Shown: positions 1-11,030 of the stretch, in pieces
Layout: every line of letters begins with the position of its first letter
How positions within the stretch are numbered: the stretch's first letter is position 1
Assembly (NCBI RefSeq): GCF_964058995.1
Contig: NZ_OZ060382.1
Coordinates: 248,001-312,000, forward strand
Length of the DNA: 64,000 nt
Source: Buchnera aphidicola (Chaitophorus populicola)
GTDB taxonomy: Bacteria; Pseudomonadota; Gammaproteobacteria; Enterobacterales; Enterobacteriaceae
Reading direction: 5' to 3'
The notes under the pieces: model-generated
Databases searched by the model: none
Told to the model about the DNA's origin: nothing
What the model saw: only the letters and a program-made list of their open reading frames with translations
Translations under genes and position numbers: made by a program

Positions 1-801
1 AATAATTAATAGTCCTAAATTATTCCATTTAAGCTTTTTTAATAAAATTTTATGAGTACCAATTAAAATATTTATTTTTCCATTTTTTATTTTTTTTAAA
101 ATAGATTGTTGTTCTTTTTTAGTTTTAAAATTAGAAAACATTTCTATAGATATAGAATATTTAGAAAATCTTTCGATAAAATTATTATAATGTTGTTGTG
201 CAAGTAAAGTAGTAGGCACTAGAATTGCTACTTGTTTATTATTATAACTAGCTATAAATGCTGCTCTCATAGCTACTTCTGTTTTTCCGAATCCTACATC
301 TCCACATACTAAACGATCCATTGGTTTAGAAGAAAACATATCATTTAAAACAGATTCTATGACTTTAGATTGATCAGGTGTAGTTTGAAATGGAAAAAGT
401 TTACAAAATTCTAGATATTTTTGGTGATTTTTTTTAAAAGCAAATCCTTTATGAGAATTTCTTTTTGCATAAATATTTAACAAAATTGCTGCAGTATCAA
501 ATATTTTTTTTGAAATTTTTTTTTTTTCTTTTTTCCAGTTATCACTTCCTAATTTATGTAAAGGAATAATTTTGTTAGTAGTATTTTGATATATATTAAT
601 TAAATTTAATGAGGATACAGGTACATATAATTTGTCTTTATCTGCATATAAAATAACTATATATTCAGATTTAATTCCAGATGTTTCAATTGTTTTTAAT
701 CCTTTATATCTTCCGATTCCATGTTTAATATGCATAATTGGTTGATTAATATTTATATTAAAAATTTTTTTTTTAAATAGTGTTAAATCATCGTTTTTCA
801 T
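1..801 (-). CDS. mfd: Transcription-repair coupling factor Mfd (partial, N-terminally shortened)
   Basis: The reading frame starts at an ATG at 799-801 and stays open to the left edge, giving 267 codons; the rest of the gene lies outside. The protein begins directly at the RNA-polymerase-interacting module (MHIKHGIGRY, then KLYVPVSSL) and continues into the SF2 translocase with Walker A CGDVGFGKTE and the motif VPTTLLAQQH. Mfd displaces RNA polymerase stalled at DNA lesions and, in E. coli, recruits UvrA. The E. coli protein has about 450 residues of UvrB-like and UvrA-binding sequence before the polymerase-interacting part; these are absent here, with no upstream in-frame sequence continuing the gene. 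Polymerase release may therefore remain while UvrA recruitment is lost. The identity is clear from near-continuous alignment in memory. Confidence 0.93.
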   Translation of the reverse strand, partial: MKNDDLTLFKKKIFNININQPIMHIKHGIGRYKGLKTIETSGIKSEYIVILYADKDKLYVPVSSLNLINIYQNTTNKIIPLHKLGSDNWKKEKKKISKKIFDTAAILLNIYAKRNSHKGFAFKKNHQKYLEFCKLFPFQTTPDQSKVIESVLNDMFSSKPMDRLVCGDVGFGKTEVAMRAAFIASYNNKQVAILVPTTLLAQQHYNNFIERFSKYSISIEMFSNFKTKKEQQSILKKIKNGKINILIGTHKILLKKLKWNNLGLLII

Positions 802-2069
<1,268 letters not shown>

Positions 2070-2090
2070 AATTATTTTAAAATTTTTTAA

Positions 2091-2119
2091 TAGGTATATA
2101 TTTATTTTATATATACCTA
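2091..2119. terminator. Hairpin between gapA and fldA (possible bidirectional terminator)
   Basis: A perfect 10-base inverted repeat, TAGGTATATA at 2091-2100 and TATATACCTA at 2110-2119 with a 9-base loop, lies between the convergent ends of gapA and fldA. No clean T-run follows on either strand, so it is a weak terminator or an mRNA 3'-end stabiliser. Confidence 0.5.
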
Positions 2120-2152
2120 ATTTAATTTATTTATTAAATAATTTAAATAAAA

Positions 2153-2659
2153 TTATTGTGTATTTAAAATTTTTTTTAACCATTTTTTTATTCTTATTTT
2201 TGTTAGTTTAGGTTGTCTATCTTCATCAATAACTAATCCTAAGAAATATTTTTCGTTTAATAAAGCTTTAGAAGATTCAAAAGAATAATTTTTAGATGGC
2301 CATTTTCCTATTACTTTAGCTTCATTTGATATTACAATATCATATATTTCTTTCATTCCATCACAAAAATATTCTCCATAATCTTCTTGATCTCCACATC
2401 CAAAAATTGCAATTTTTTTGTTTTTAAAATTAATTTTTTTTAATATTGGAATAAAATCATCCCAATCACATTGTACTTCTCCATAATACCAAGTTGGAAT
2501 ACCAAGAATTAAAAAATTATATTTTAAAAAATCTTTTATATTAGCTTTAGATATATCATGTAAAACAGCTTTGTTTTTACCTATATATTTGCAAATCATT
2601 TTAGAAACTTTTTCTGTATTTCCAGTATCAGTTCCGAAAAAAATTCCAATTTTTTTCAT
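2153..2659 (-). CDS. fldA: Flavodoxin 1
   Basis: This 168-residue protein is a small FMN electron carrier. The FMN phosphate-binding loop [10 protein letters not shown] is at residues 7-16. The two isoalloxazine-binding loops follow: IPTWYYGE, with the stacking Trp, and [14 protein letters not shown], with the stacking Tyr. Length is close to E. coli FldA (176). Flavodoxins reduce enzymes such as IspG/IspH, biotin synthase and anaerobic radical enzymes; the partner here cannot be read from context. The gene stands alone between convergent gapA and divergent phrB and has an AAGGA-like site before its ATG. Confidence 0.96.
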   Translation of the reverse strand: MKKIGIFFGTDTGNTEKVSKMICKYIGKNKAVLHDISKANIKDFLKYNFLILGIPTWYYGEVQCDWDDFIPILKKINFKNKKIAIFGCGDQEDYGEYFCDGMKEIYDIVISNEAKVIGKWPSKNYSFESSKALLNEKYFLGLVIDEDRQPKLTKIRIKKWLKKILNTQ

Positions 2660-2848
2660 TTTTTTAAAATCCTTATATTTTTTATTTAATAACTATATTT
2701 AATAAATTTTGTTTAATTTTATTATAAACTACTCAAATAGAATATAAATACATATCTATATACAATATTTTTAATATAAAAAATATAAATAATAAAGTTA
2801 ATTTTATAAATTTATTAATTTTAAAATTAATTTATAAACAGGTATTTT

Positions 2849-4264
2849 ATGACAAATTTAGTATGGTTAAAAAATGATTTAAGAATTCATGATAATCATG
2901 CTTTATATAATGCATGTAAAAATAAAAAAAAAATAATTACAATATTTATATTGACTTCTAAAATATGGAAAAAAAGAAAATTTCATACACAATTTAGCTT
3001 TTTACATAAACGATTATTTTTTTTACAGCAAGAATTATTAAATTTAAATATTTCTTTTATATATAAAAAGTTAAAAAATTTACAAGAATCTATGAAATAT
3101 CTCTTATTTATATGTAAAAAATATCAAATTACTTCTATTTTTTATAATCATCAGTATAAATTTCATAATGAAAAAGAAGATATTTATATTACAAATTTTT
3201 TTAAAATTCATAAAATAAAAATAAAAATTTTTCATGATAATATTTTAATTAATCCTAATTTAATAAAAAATAATTTAGGCAAAACGTATAGAGTTTTTAG
3301 TTTTTTTAAAAAAAAAATTTTAAAAATTTTAAAAAATAAAAAAAAATTTCCTATATTAAAATTAAAAATTTTTAATACATCTAATCTTTTTTTTAAAAAA
3401 AAAACATTAAAATTAGATAATCAATTAAAAAAATTTAACAAAAAAAGATTTCCTTATAAAGATAATGATATTTTAAAAAAAATAAAATTATTTTTTAAAA
3501 AAAAATTTTTTAATTATTTTAAAAATAAAGATTTTCCATATTTAAATAATACAAGTCAATTTTCTGTATATTTTTCTTTAGGCGTAATATCTATAAGAGA
3601 GTTTTTTAACTATATATTATTATATAGTAATAAAAATCATGTAAATTATTTTAGTTTTTTAGATAAAATATTATGGAGAGAATTTTTTAAACATTTATTT
3701 TTTACATTTTCTATTTCATCAAATAATACATTTTTAAAAAATTGGGAACAAAAAATTAAATGGAAAAATAATAATTTTTATTTTCAAGCATGGAAAAATG
3801 GATGTACTGGATTCCCTATAATTGATGCAGGTATGAGGCAATTAAATAAATTAGGTTGGATGCATAATCGATTAAGAATGATTACTGCAAATTTTTTAGT
3901 AAAAAATTTACTAATTAATTGGAGATTAGGAGCAAGATATTTTATGATTAATTTAATTGATTTTGATCATGCTTTGAATAATGGAAATTGGACATGGGTA
4001 GCATCTATAGGTGTAGATTCTGTGCCTTATATACGTACTTTTAATCCTTATCTTCAATCCAAAAAATTTGATCCTAAAGGATTATTTATTAAAAAATATG
4101 TGAAAGAATTAAAAAATGTTCCAGAAAAATATATACATAATCCACATCTGTGGTTAAAAAAAAAAAAATTGACTAAAAAATATCCAAATCCAATTATAAA
4201 TTATCAAAAAAATAAAAATATTTTTATTAAACAAGTACAAAAAATATTATATAAAAAAAAGTAA
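2849..4264 (+). CDS. phrB: Deoxyribodipyrimidine photolyase
   Basis: PhrB repairs UV-induced cyclobutane pyrimidine dimers in DNA using light and FAD. The 471 residues match the class I CPD photolyase length. The N-terminal antenna domain starts with LVWLKNDLRIHDNHAL. The FAD-binding C-terminal half contains GCTGFPIIDAGMRQL, GWMHNRLRM, NNGNWTWVASIG and PYIRTFNP, including Trp residues at the usual electron-transfer positions in LLINWR and NGNWTW. An A13 tract at 4156-4168 lies inside the coding region without breaking frame. The stop codon is only 4 bases from ybgI, so the two are probably co-transcribed, as phr and ybgI are in E. coli. Confidence 0.97.
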   Translation: MTNLVWLKNDLRIHDNHALYNACKNKKKIITIFILTSKIWKKRKFHTQFSFLHKRLFFLQQELLNLNISFIYKKLKNLQESMKYLLFICKKYQITSIFYNHQYKFHNEKEDIYITNFFKIHKIKIKIFHDNILINPNLIKNNLGKTYRVFSFFKKKILKILKNKKKFPILKLKIFNTSNLFFKKKTLKLDNQLKKFNKKRFPYKDNDILKKIKLFFKKKFFNYFKNKDFPYLNNTSQFSVYFSLGVISIREFFNYILLYSNKNHVNYFSFLDKILWREFFKHLFFTFSISSNNTFLKNWEQKIKWKNNNFYFQAWKNGCTGFPIIDAGMRQLNKLGWMHNRLRMITANFLVKNLLINWRLGARYFMINLIDFDHALNNGNWTWVASIGVDSVPYIRTFNPYLQSKKFDPKGLFIKKYVKELKNVPEKYIHNPHLWLKKKKLTKKYPNPIINYQKNKNIFIKQVQKILYKKK

Positions 4265-4268
4265 ATAT

Positions 4269-5015
4269 ATGAAAAATAAAATTTTAGAAAAAATTATTAA
4301 TAAAAAATTAAATTCTAAATCATTTAGCGATGTTACTTATAATGGTTTACAAATTGAAGGTTGTAAAAAAATAAAAAAAATTATTACTGGAGTAACAGCT
4401 TGTCAAATTTTATTAGACATATCTATAAAATATCAAGCACAAGCTGTTATAGTACATCATGGATATTTTTGGAAGAATGATCCAAGACATATTTATGGAT
4501 TTACAAGAAAACGTTTAAAAACAATTTTATCGAATAATATTAATTTATATAGTTGGCATTTACCTTTAGATGCTCATTTAAAATTAGGAAATAATGCTTA
4601 TATACAAAAATCTTTAGACATTCATAGAAAGAATATTATTACACCATATTTATGGTCTGGAAATTTTAAAAAAAAAATTAGCGGAAAAAAATTATTTAAA
4701 AAAATTATTTCTATTTTTAAAAGCAAACCTATATATATTAATGGAAATAAAAATAAAAAAATTTCTAGCGTAGCTTGGTGTAGTGGTAAGGGACAACATT
4801 TTATTTTAGAAGTTATAAAATATAAAATTGATTGTTTTATAACTGGTGAAATTTCTGAAGAGACTACACATTATGCACGTGAATCAAATATACATTTTTT
4901 TTCTGTTGGACATCATGCTACAGAAACTGGAGGTATAAAATTGTTAAGTAATTGGTTATCTCAAAAGTATCCAAATCTAGATATAAAATTTATTAATGTA
5001 GAAAACCCAGCTTAA
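4269..5015 (+). CDS. ybgI: NIF3/YbgI-family dinuclear metal protein
   Basis: This 248-residue protein matches E. coli YbgI (247 residues), a toroidal hexamer of the NIF3 family with a two-metal site. The metal ligands are visible: VIVHHGYFW (two His), the Asp in SWHLPLDAH, and His plus Glu in VGHHATETGG. Enterobacterial homologues have been described as GTP cyclohydrolase type 2-like or as metal hydrolase-oxidases; the cellular role is not settled. It follows phrB by 4 bases and precedes sucA by 52 bases, so it is probably transcribed with phrB. Confidence 0.93.
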   Translation: MKNKILEKIINKKLNSKSFSDVTYNGLQIEGCKKIKKIITGVTACQILLDISIKYQAQAVIVHHGYFWKNDPRHIYGFTRKRLKTILSNNINLYSWHLPLDAHLKLGNNAYIQKSLDIHRKNIITPYLWSGNFKKKISGKKLFKKIISIFKSKPIYINGNKNKKISSVAWCSGKGQHFILEVIKYKIDCFITGEISEETTHYARESNIHFFSVGHHATETGGIKLLSNWLSQKYPNLDIKFINVENPA

Positions 5016-5067
5016 AATTTAATATAAACACTTTTATTATATTTAATAAAATTTAAAAGAGCTACTA

Positions 5068-7851
5068 ATGAGTAAAAAAAAAATAAATAAAATTAAGGAA
5101 TTATGGATTAATTCTATAAATCAAGAATATTTAGAAAATATTTATAACAAATATTTAAAAAATAAAAATTCTATAGATAAATTATGGAAAAAAAAATTTC
5201 AAAAATTAAATTTTTATTTTTATAATCAAAATATTAATTATAAAAAAGAAAATAATAATAAATACGAAGTCATAAAACATAAAATATATAAAAATTATAC
5301 GTTAAGCTCGAAAAAAATTTTACAAATACTTCATTTTTTTAGAAAGAAAGGTTACAAATATTCTAATATTAATCCTTTAGAAAACTTAAAATATATAAAT
5401 AAAATTAATCAAATCAATGATGCTTTTTTTGATATACCTTCAAAAGATTTATATAAAAAAGTAGTTTTAAAATTTAATAAAAATAAAACACAGAATTTTC
5501 CTGATTTTTTCTCTTTTTTATCTTGGATGAAAAATAAATATTGTAGTACTATAGGTTTTGAATTTAATCATCTTAGTATAAAAAAAGAGAGATTATGGTG
5601 TCAAAATTACATTGAAAAAAAATGGACCAAAAACTTTTTAAATAAAAATAAAAAGTTAGATATATTAAATGCAATTATTTATGCGGAAACTTTTGAAAAT
5701 TATATTAATTCAAAATATCCAGGTTACAAGAGATTTTCTTTAGAAGGTAATGATTCTTTAATTCCTATGTTATATGAAACTATTGTATTTTCTATTAAAA
5801 AAAAAATTAAAAATTTATATATAGGAATGGCTCATAGAGGTAGATTAAATGTATTAATTAATATTTTAGGAAAACCAACTAAAAAATTATTTCAAGAATT
5901 CTCTGGAGATCTTTCAAATTCTATACATACAGGAGATGTTAAATATCATCTTGGTTTTTATACAAAAGTAAGTACAAAATATGGATCAGCATTTTTAAAT
6001 TTAGAATATAATCCTTCACATTTAGAAATTATTAATCCAGTAATAATGGGAATTTCTAGATCTTGTATAGATTCTTCACAATCTTTAAAAAAAAATCAAT
6101 TATTATCTATAATGATTCATGGTGATGCTGCTTTTACTGGGCAAGGAATTACACAAGAAACATTAAATATGTCTCAAACTCCAGGATATACTGTAGGTGG
6201 TTCTCTTCATATTATTATTAATAATCAAATTGGTTTTACTACATCTGATATTAGTCATATACGATCTAGTAAATATTCTACAGATGTTTCTAAAATGATT
6301 GAATCTCCAATTTTTCATGTAAATTCAGATGACCCAGAAGCTGCGATTTTTGCTATTCAAATGGCTATAAAATATAAAATAAAATTCAAAAAAGATGTTT
6401 TTATTGATTTAATTGGTTATAGACGATATGGTCATAACGAATCAGATGAGCCGAATGTTACGCAACCATTAATGTATCAAAAAATAAAATCTCATTCAAC
6501 TATAAGAAGAATATATTCTAAAAAATTAATTAAAGAAGATATAATTAAAAAAGATGATTTTTTAAAAATCATATCCAATTATATAAAACAATTAGATAAC
6601 CAATTAACTATTATTCCAAATTATGATTCTTTACAATTTAAATTACATTCTCACCATAAAAAAATAAAAAATATATCTTTTGATTTACATAAAAAAAAAT
6701 TTTCAAAAAATAAATTATTAAAATTATTTAAAACTATTAATATTTTACCAAAAAAAATTCATGCGCATCCTTTAGTAAAAAAAATTTATATGAATAGAAT
6801 AAATATGATGCAAGAAGAAAATAATATTGATTGGGGTGCTGCAGAAAATTTAGCTTATGCATATTTATTAAGTATAGGAGTATCTTGTCGTATTTCAGGA
6901 GAAGATGTAATACGTGGAACATTTTTTCATCGCCATGCAAAAATATATGATCAAAAAACTAATAATGTTTATACTCCTTTAAAAAAAATTTTAAATGGAA
7001 AATTTTTTATTTGGAATTCTGTTTTATCTGAAGAAGCTGTTTTAGCTTTTGAATACGGATATAGTTTAAGAAATCGAAAGACTTTAAATATTTGGGAAGC
7101 ACAATTTGGAGATTTTGCAAATGTTGCTCAAGTAGTTATTGATCAGTTTATTACTTCTAGTAAAGAAAAATGGAATCAAAGTTCTGGTATAGTTATGTTT
7201 TTACCTCATGGATATGAAGGTCAAGGTCCAGAACATTCTTCTGCTCGAATTGAAAGATATTTACAATTATGTGCAAAGAGGAATATTAAAGTTTGTATAC
7301 CTACTACAGCTGCTCAAATATTTCATTTATTATGTCTACATGTATTTAAAGGAATGAAAAATCCTTTAATTATTTTTTCTCCTAAATCATTATTAAGAAA
7401 TCCTTTATCTAAATCTTCATTTAAAGAATTATATTTAGGGCGATTTAAAAAAGTTATATATGAAAATAATTTATTTAATCAAAAAAAAATTAATAAAATT
7501 ATTTTTTGTTCTGGAAAAATATATTATGAATTGTTAGAGATGTATAATAAATGTCAAAAAACAAATATTCTTTGCATTAAAATAGAACAATTATATCCTT
7601 TTCCAAAAAAAAATATATTAAAAATTTTTCAAGATTATTTTTATGTAAAAAATATTTTTTGGTGTCAAGAAGAACCTAAAAATCAAGGTGCTTGGAATTA
7701 TATTAAAAATATTTTTGATGAAGAAATGTTTGTTAATAATATATCTATTAAATATATTGGAAGAGCTTCTTCAGCTTCTTCTGCTACTGGAAATATACAT
7801 ATACATCAAAAAGAACAATTAAAAATTATTAATTCTATATTTAAGGTATAA
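5068..7851 (+). CDS. sucA: 2-oxoglutarate dehydrogenase E1 component
   Basis: SucA is the thiamine-diphosphate-dependent decarboxylase of the 2-oxoglutarate dehydrogenase complex (2-oxoglutarate to succinyl-CoA). The 927 residues compare with 933 in E. coli. The N terminus contains the helix thought to bind E2 (ELWINSINQEYLENIYNKYL). The substrate/TPP region includes GMAHRGRLNVL, GDAAFTGQGI and NNQIGFTTS, and the pyrimidine-domain part contains WEAQFGDFAN and LPHGYEGQGPEHSSAR. It lies 14 bases upstream of sucB, forming the usual sucAB unit. The remaining TCA genes sdh and sucCD, which flank sucAB in E. coli, are not adjacent here. Confidence 0.97.
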   Translation: MSKKKINKIKELWINSINQEYLENIYNKYLKNKNSIDKLWKKKFQKLNFYFYNQNINYKKENNNKYEVIKHKIYKNYTLSSKKILQILHFFRKKGYKYSNINPLENLKYINKINQINDAFFDIPSKDLYKKVVLKFNKNKTQNFPDFFSFLSWMKNKYCSTIGFEFNHLSIKKERLWCQNYIEKKWTKNFLNKNKKLDILNAIIYAETFENYINSKYPGYKRFSLEGNDSLIPMLYETIVFSIKKKIKNLYIGMAHRGRLNVLINILGKPTKKLFQEFSGDLSNSIHTGDVKYHLGFYTKVSTKYGSAFLNLEYNPSHLEIINPVIMGISRSCIDSSQSLKKNQLLSIMIHGDAAFTGQGITQETLNMSQTPGYTVGGSLHIIINNQIGFTTSDISHIRSSKYSTDVSKMIESPIFHVNSDDPEAAIFAIQMAIKYKIKFKKDVFIDLIGYRRYGHNESDEPNVTQPLMYQKIKSHSTIRRIYSKKLIKEDIIKKDDFLKIISNYIKQLDNQLTIIPNYDSLQFKLHSHHKKIKNISFDLHKKKFSKNKLLKLFKTINILPKKIHAHPLVKKIYMNRINMMQEENNIDWGAAENLAYAYLLSIGVSCRISGEDVIRGTFFHRHAKIYDQKTNNVYTPLKKILNGKFFIWNSVLSEEAVLAFEYGYSLRNRKTLNIWEAQFGDFANVAQVVIDQFITSSKEKWNQSSGIVMFLPHGYEGQGPEHSSARIERYLQLCAKRNIKVCIPTTAAQIFHLLCLHVFKGMKNPLIIFSPKSLLRNPLSKSSFKELYLGRFKKVIYENNLFNQKKINKIIFCSGKIYYELLEMYNKCQKTNILCIKIEQLYPFPKKNILKIFQDYFYVKNIFWCQEEPKNQGAWNYIKNIFDEEMFVNNISIKYIGRASSASSATGNIHIHQKEQLKIINSIFKV

Positions 7852-7865
7852 TATAAAAGGATAAT

Positions 7866-9005
7866 ATGAAAGATAAAATAAAAATTTTAGCACCTGAATT
7901 TCCTGAATCTGTACATACAGCTAAAATAATTAAATGGCATAAAAAAATTGGTGATTATATTTATAGAGATGATGTATTAGTAGATTTAGAAACAGATAAA
8001 ATTATGATCGAAGTACCTTCTTCAGAAACAGGAAAATTAGTTTCTATTATTAAAGATACTGGATCTTTAGTACGTTCTCATGAAATATTATGTTATATAC
8101 AAAAAAAAAATAAAATAAATAAGAAAACAAATTTTAAAAATATACAAGAAAAATTATCTCCTTCATTAAGAAGAAAACAAAAACTTTTAGATTCTAAAAA
8201 CATATTTAATTTAAGAGAAGAAATAGAAATTTCAAAGGAAAAAGAAATAAAACATAGAGATTTAAATTTAAAAAATTATGATTATGATAAGCATAAAAAT
8301 ATTAAAATTAAAAAAATTATTCCTATATCTCCATTACGTAAAAGAATTTCTGAAAAATTACTAGATACTCAAAGAAATACAGCGATGTTAACTACTTTTA
8401 ATGAAGTTAATATGTCTGAAATTATTAAAATTAGAAAAGATTTTGGAGAAATATTTAAAAAAAAAAATAATGTTAAGTTAGGATTTATGTCTTTTTTTGT
8501 GAAATCTGTTGTATCAGCATTAAAAAAATATCCTATTATTAATGCTATTATTGATAAAGATAAAATTATTTTTTATGATGATTATAATATAAATATAGCT
8601 ATATCTACTGATCGTGGATTAATAGCTCCTGTTATATTTCATGCAAATAAAATGAGTATGAAAGATATAGAAAAAAAAATTAAATATTATTCAGATCAAG
8701 GTAAAAATAATAAAATTACTATACAAGAATTAAACGGCGGTACATTCACAATAACAAATGGAGGAGTATTTGGATCTTTGATGTCTACTCCTATTATTAA
8801 TTCACCACAATCCGCTATATTAGGAATGCATACTATTCAGAACCGAGTAATTGTAACAAAAAAAAACAAAATAAAAATTTCTCCTATGATGTATATATCT
8901 TTGTCTTATGATCATAGATTAATAGATGGAAAAGATGCTATTGGATTTTTAAATCATATTAAAAATATTTTAGAAAATTTTATTCAAATTACTTTAGATA
9001 TTTAG
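7866..9005 (+). CDS. sucB: Dihydrolipoyllysine succinyltransferase (2-oxoglutarate dehydrogenase E2), with degenerate subunit-binding domain
   Basis: SucB transfers succinyl from its lipoyl arm to CoA and forms the core of the 2-oxoglutarate dehydrogenase complex. The 379 residues (405 in E. coli) show one lipoyl domain with the lipoylated Lys45 in LETDKIMIEV, a linker, and a catalytic domain from about residue 150 (SPLRKRISEK), ending with SYDHRLIDG, where His350 and Asp354 are the active-site pair. The peripheral subunit-binding domain is abnormal: it begins as LSPSLRRKQ near residue 98, but the family's GTGVGGR-type loop and following helix are replaced by a Lys/Glu-rich stretch. E1/E3 docking may be altered. 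It follows sucA by 14 bases. Confidence 0.95.
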   Translation: MKDKIKILAPEFPESVHTAKIIKWHKKIGDYIYRDDVLVDLETDKIMIEVPSSETGKLVSIIKDTGSLVRSHEILCYIQKKNKINKKTNFKNIQEKLSPSLRRKQKLLDSKNIFNLREEIEISKEKEIKHRDLNLKNYDYDKHKNIKIKKIIPISPLRKRISEKLLDTQRNTAMLTTFNEVNMSEIIKIRKDFGEIFKKKNNVKLGFMSFFVKSVVSALKKYPIINAIIDKDKIIFYDDYNINIAISTDRGLIAPVIFHANKMSMKDIEKKIKYYSDQGKNNKITIQELNGGTFTITNGGVFGSLMSTPIINSPQSAILGMHTIQNRVIVTKKNKIKISPMMYISLSYDHRLIDGKDAIGFLNHIKNILENFIQITLDI

Positions 9006-9258
9006 TTTTATTAAATTCTTTCATAGAAATTCATATTTAAATATAGTAAAATATCATTAGTTATATTATTAATATATTGAATTTAATTTAACTAATTTCG
9101 TTTAATATAATTCTTTATCATAAGTTTTTTAAAGAATTATATTATTAAATAAACATAAATAGATTAAATTTATTAATTTAATTTATTTTTAAATATATTT
9201 TTTGAACACGTAATTTTTTTATATCGTTTAAAATTTAATTTTTTAATAAGGAATTTAT

Positions 9259-9954
9259 ATGACGTTTCAAGTAGTTTTTTTAAGACATGGTGAAAGTGAA
9301 TGGAATCAATCAAATAGATTTACTGGTTGGTATGATTCTTCTTTAACAAAAAATGGAATTAAAGAAGCAAAACAAGCAGGTGTTTTATTAAAAAAAAATA
9401 AATTTTCTTTTGATATTGCTTATACATCTGTCTTAAAAAGAGCTATTTATACTTTATGGAGTATATTAAAAGAAATAAATCAACCATGGTTAAAAGTACA
9501 TAAAACATGGAGATTAAACGAAAGACATTATGGAGAATTGCAAGGTTTTAACAAAGAAAGTGTAATTGAAACATATGGTAAAAAAAAAATTATAGATTGG
9601 AGAAGAAGTTTTAAAGCTATTCCACCAAAAATGAAAACTCTTACAAATAAATTTTCTGGATATGATCAAAGATATTCTAATATGAAAGAACAAGATATTC
9701 CTTATACAGAAAGCTTAAAATTAACTTTAAAAAGAGTATTACCGTATTGGAATAATATTATTATTCCTCAAATGAAAAACAAAAAAAAAATAATTGTAGT
9801 TGCTCATGGAAATTCGTTACGAGCTTTGTTTACTCTTTTAGATAATATACATGATAAAGATGTACCAGATTTAAATATTCCAACAGGCAAACCAATTATA
9901 TATGAATTTAATAAAAATTGTGAACCAATTAGATATTATTATTTACAAAAATAA
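9259..9954 (+). CDS. gpmA: 2,3-bisphosphoglycerate-dependent phosphoglycerate mutase
   Basis: GpmA interconverts 3- and 2-phosphoglycerate in glycolysis. The 231 residues (250 in E. coli) retain the phosphohistidine motif FLRHGESEWN with His10, the RFTGWYD motif, the substrate loop NERHYGELQG, and the second catalytic His in VVAHGNSLRAL. The shortening is at the C-terminal end after the fold is complete. An AAGGA ribosome-binding site sits before the ATG. The gene stands between sucB and pfkA with 253 upstream bases of A/T-rich DNA that hold no visible gene. Confidence 0.97.
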   Translation: MTFQVVFLRHGESEWNQSNRFTGWYDSSLTKNGIKEAKQAGVLLKKNKFSFDIAYTSVLKRAIYTLWSILKEINQPWLKVHKTWRLNERHYGELQGFNKESVIETYGKKKIIDWRRSFKAIPPKMKTLTNKFSGYDQRYSNMKEQDIPYTESLKLTLKRVLPYWNNIIIPQMKNKKKIIVVAHGNSLRALFTLLDNIHDKDVPDLNIPTGKPIIYEFNKNCEPIRYYYLQK

Positions 9955-10035
9955 TTTAAGTAACATAATATATTATATAAAAAATTTATATAAATTTAAT
10001 AATATATTTTAAATATAATACATTAAAGGAATTAT

Positions 10036-10998
10036 ATGATTAAAAAAATAGCAGTTCTAACTAGTGGAGGAGATTCTCCTGGCATGAATGCTGTTATTAG
10101 AAGCATAGTTCGAATTGCTTATAATAAAAAAATTAAAGTTATAGGAATTTTAAACGGTTATTTGGGATTATGTAAAAATGATATGATTAAATTAAATCAA
10201 TCTAGCGTATCTAATATTTTAAATAGAGGAGGAACTATTCTTGGAACAGCTCGTTATATAGAATTTAATCAAAGAAAAAACAGAGAAATTGCAATTAATA
10301 ATATGAAAAAAAAAGGTATTCATGCATTAATTGTAATTGGAGGAAATGGAACATATGCTGGTGCATATGAGTTATTTAAAATGAATTTTCCATGTATAGG
10401 TATACCAGGAACAATAGATAATGATATTTATGGAACAGATTATACTATTGGATATAATACTGCTCTAGAAACAGTAGTTCAAGCAATTGATAAAATTCGA
10501 GATACGTCTTCTTCACATCAAAGAATTTCTATTATTGAAATTATGGGAAGAAATTGTGGAGATTTAACTTTATTCTCTGCAATTGCTGGAGGTTGTGAAT
10601 TTATAGTTATTCCAGAAATTAAATATAATGAACAAAAATTAATTCAAAATATTCGTAAAAATATTAAATTAGGAAAAAAAAATGCAATTATTGCTATAAC
10701 TGAAAAAATTTGTAATGTAAAAAAATTAGCAGAAAAAATTGAAAATAAAACTCAAAAAGAAACTAGAGCAACTATTCTTGGTCATATACAAAGAGGAGGA
10801 TCGCCTGTATCTTTTGATAGAATTTTAGCTTTTCAAATGAGTTTATTTGCTATTGAATTACTATTAAAAAAAAAATTTGGACAATGTATAGGAATTAAAA
10901 ATAATAAACTTATTCATTATAATTTAAATTTTTGTACTCAATTTAAACATACTCGACTAAAAAAAAAATTAATAAAATTAATATCTAATTTGTATTAA
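10036..10998 (+). CDS. pfkA: ATP-dependent 6-phosphofructokinase, with Asn in the GGDG motif
   Basis: PfkA phosphorylates fructose 6-phosphate, the committed step of glycolysis. Its 320 residues equal E. coli PfkA and align end to end. The ATP loop [11 protein letters not shown] and the catalytic segment [12 protein letters not shown] (with the base Asp128) are intact, as are [10 protein letters not shown] and the substrate/effector segment [10 protein letters not shown]. One odd change is IGGNGTYAG at 102-110: Asn104 replaces the Asp of the family's GGDG(S/T) motif, which helps bind Mg-ATP. AAGGA precedes the ATG. It converges with tpiA across 32 bases. Confidence 0.96.
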   Translation: MIKKIAVLTSGGDSPGMNAVIRSIVRIAYNKKIKVIGILNGYLGLCKNDMIKLNQSSVSNILNRGGTILGTARYIEFNQRKNREIAINNMKKKGIHALIVIGGNGTYAGAYELFKMNFPCIGIPGTIDNDIYGTDYTIGYNTALETVVQAIDKIRDTSSSHQRISIIEIMGRNCGDLTLFSAIAGGCEFIVIPEIKYNEQKLIQNIRKNIKLGKKNAIIAITEKICNVKKLAEKIENKTQKETRATILGHIQRGGSPVSFDRILAFQMSLFAIELLLKKKFGQCIGIKNNKLIHYNLNFCTQFKHTRLKKKLIKLISNLY

Positions 10999-11030
10999 TT
11001 TAAATTTTTAGTTTAATTAAAAATTAATAA

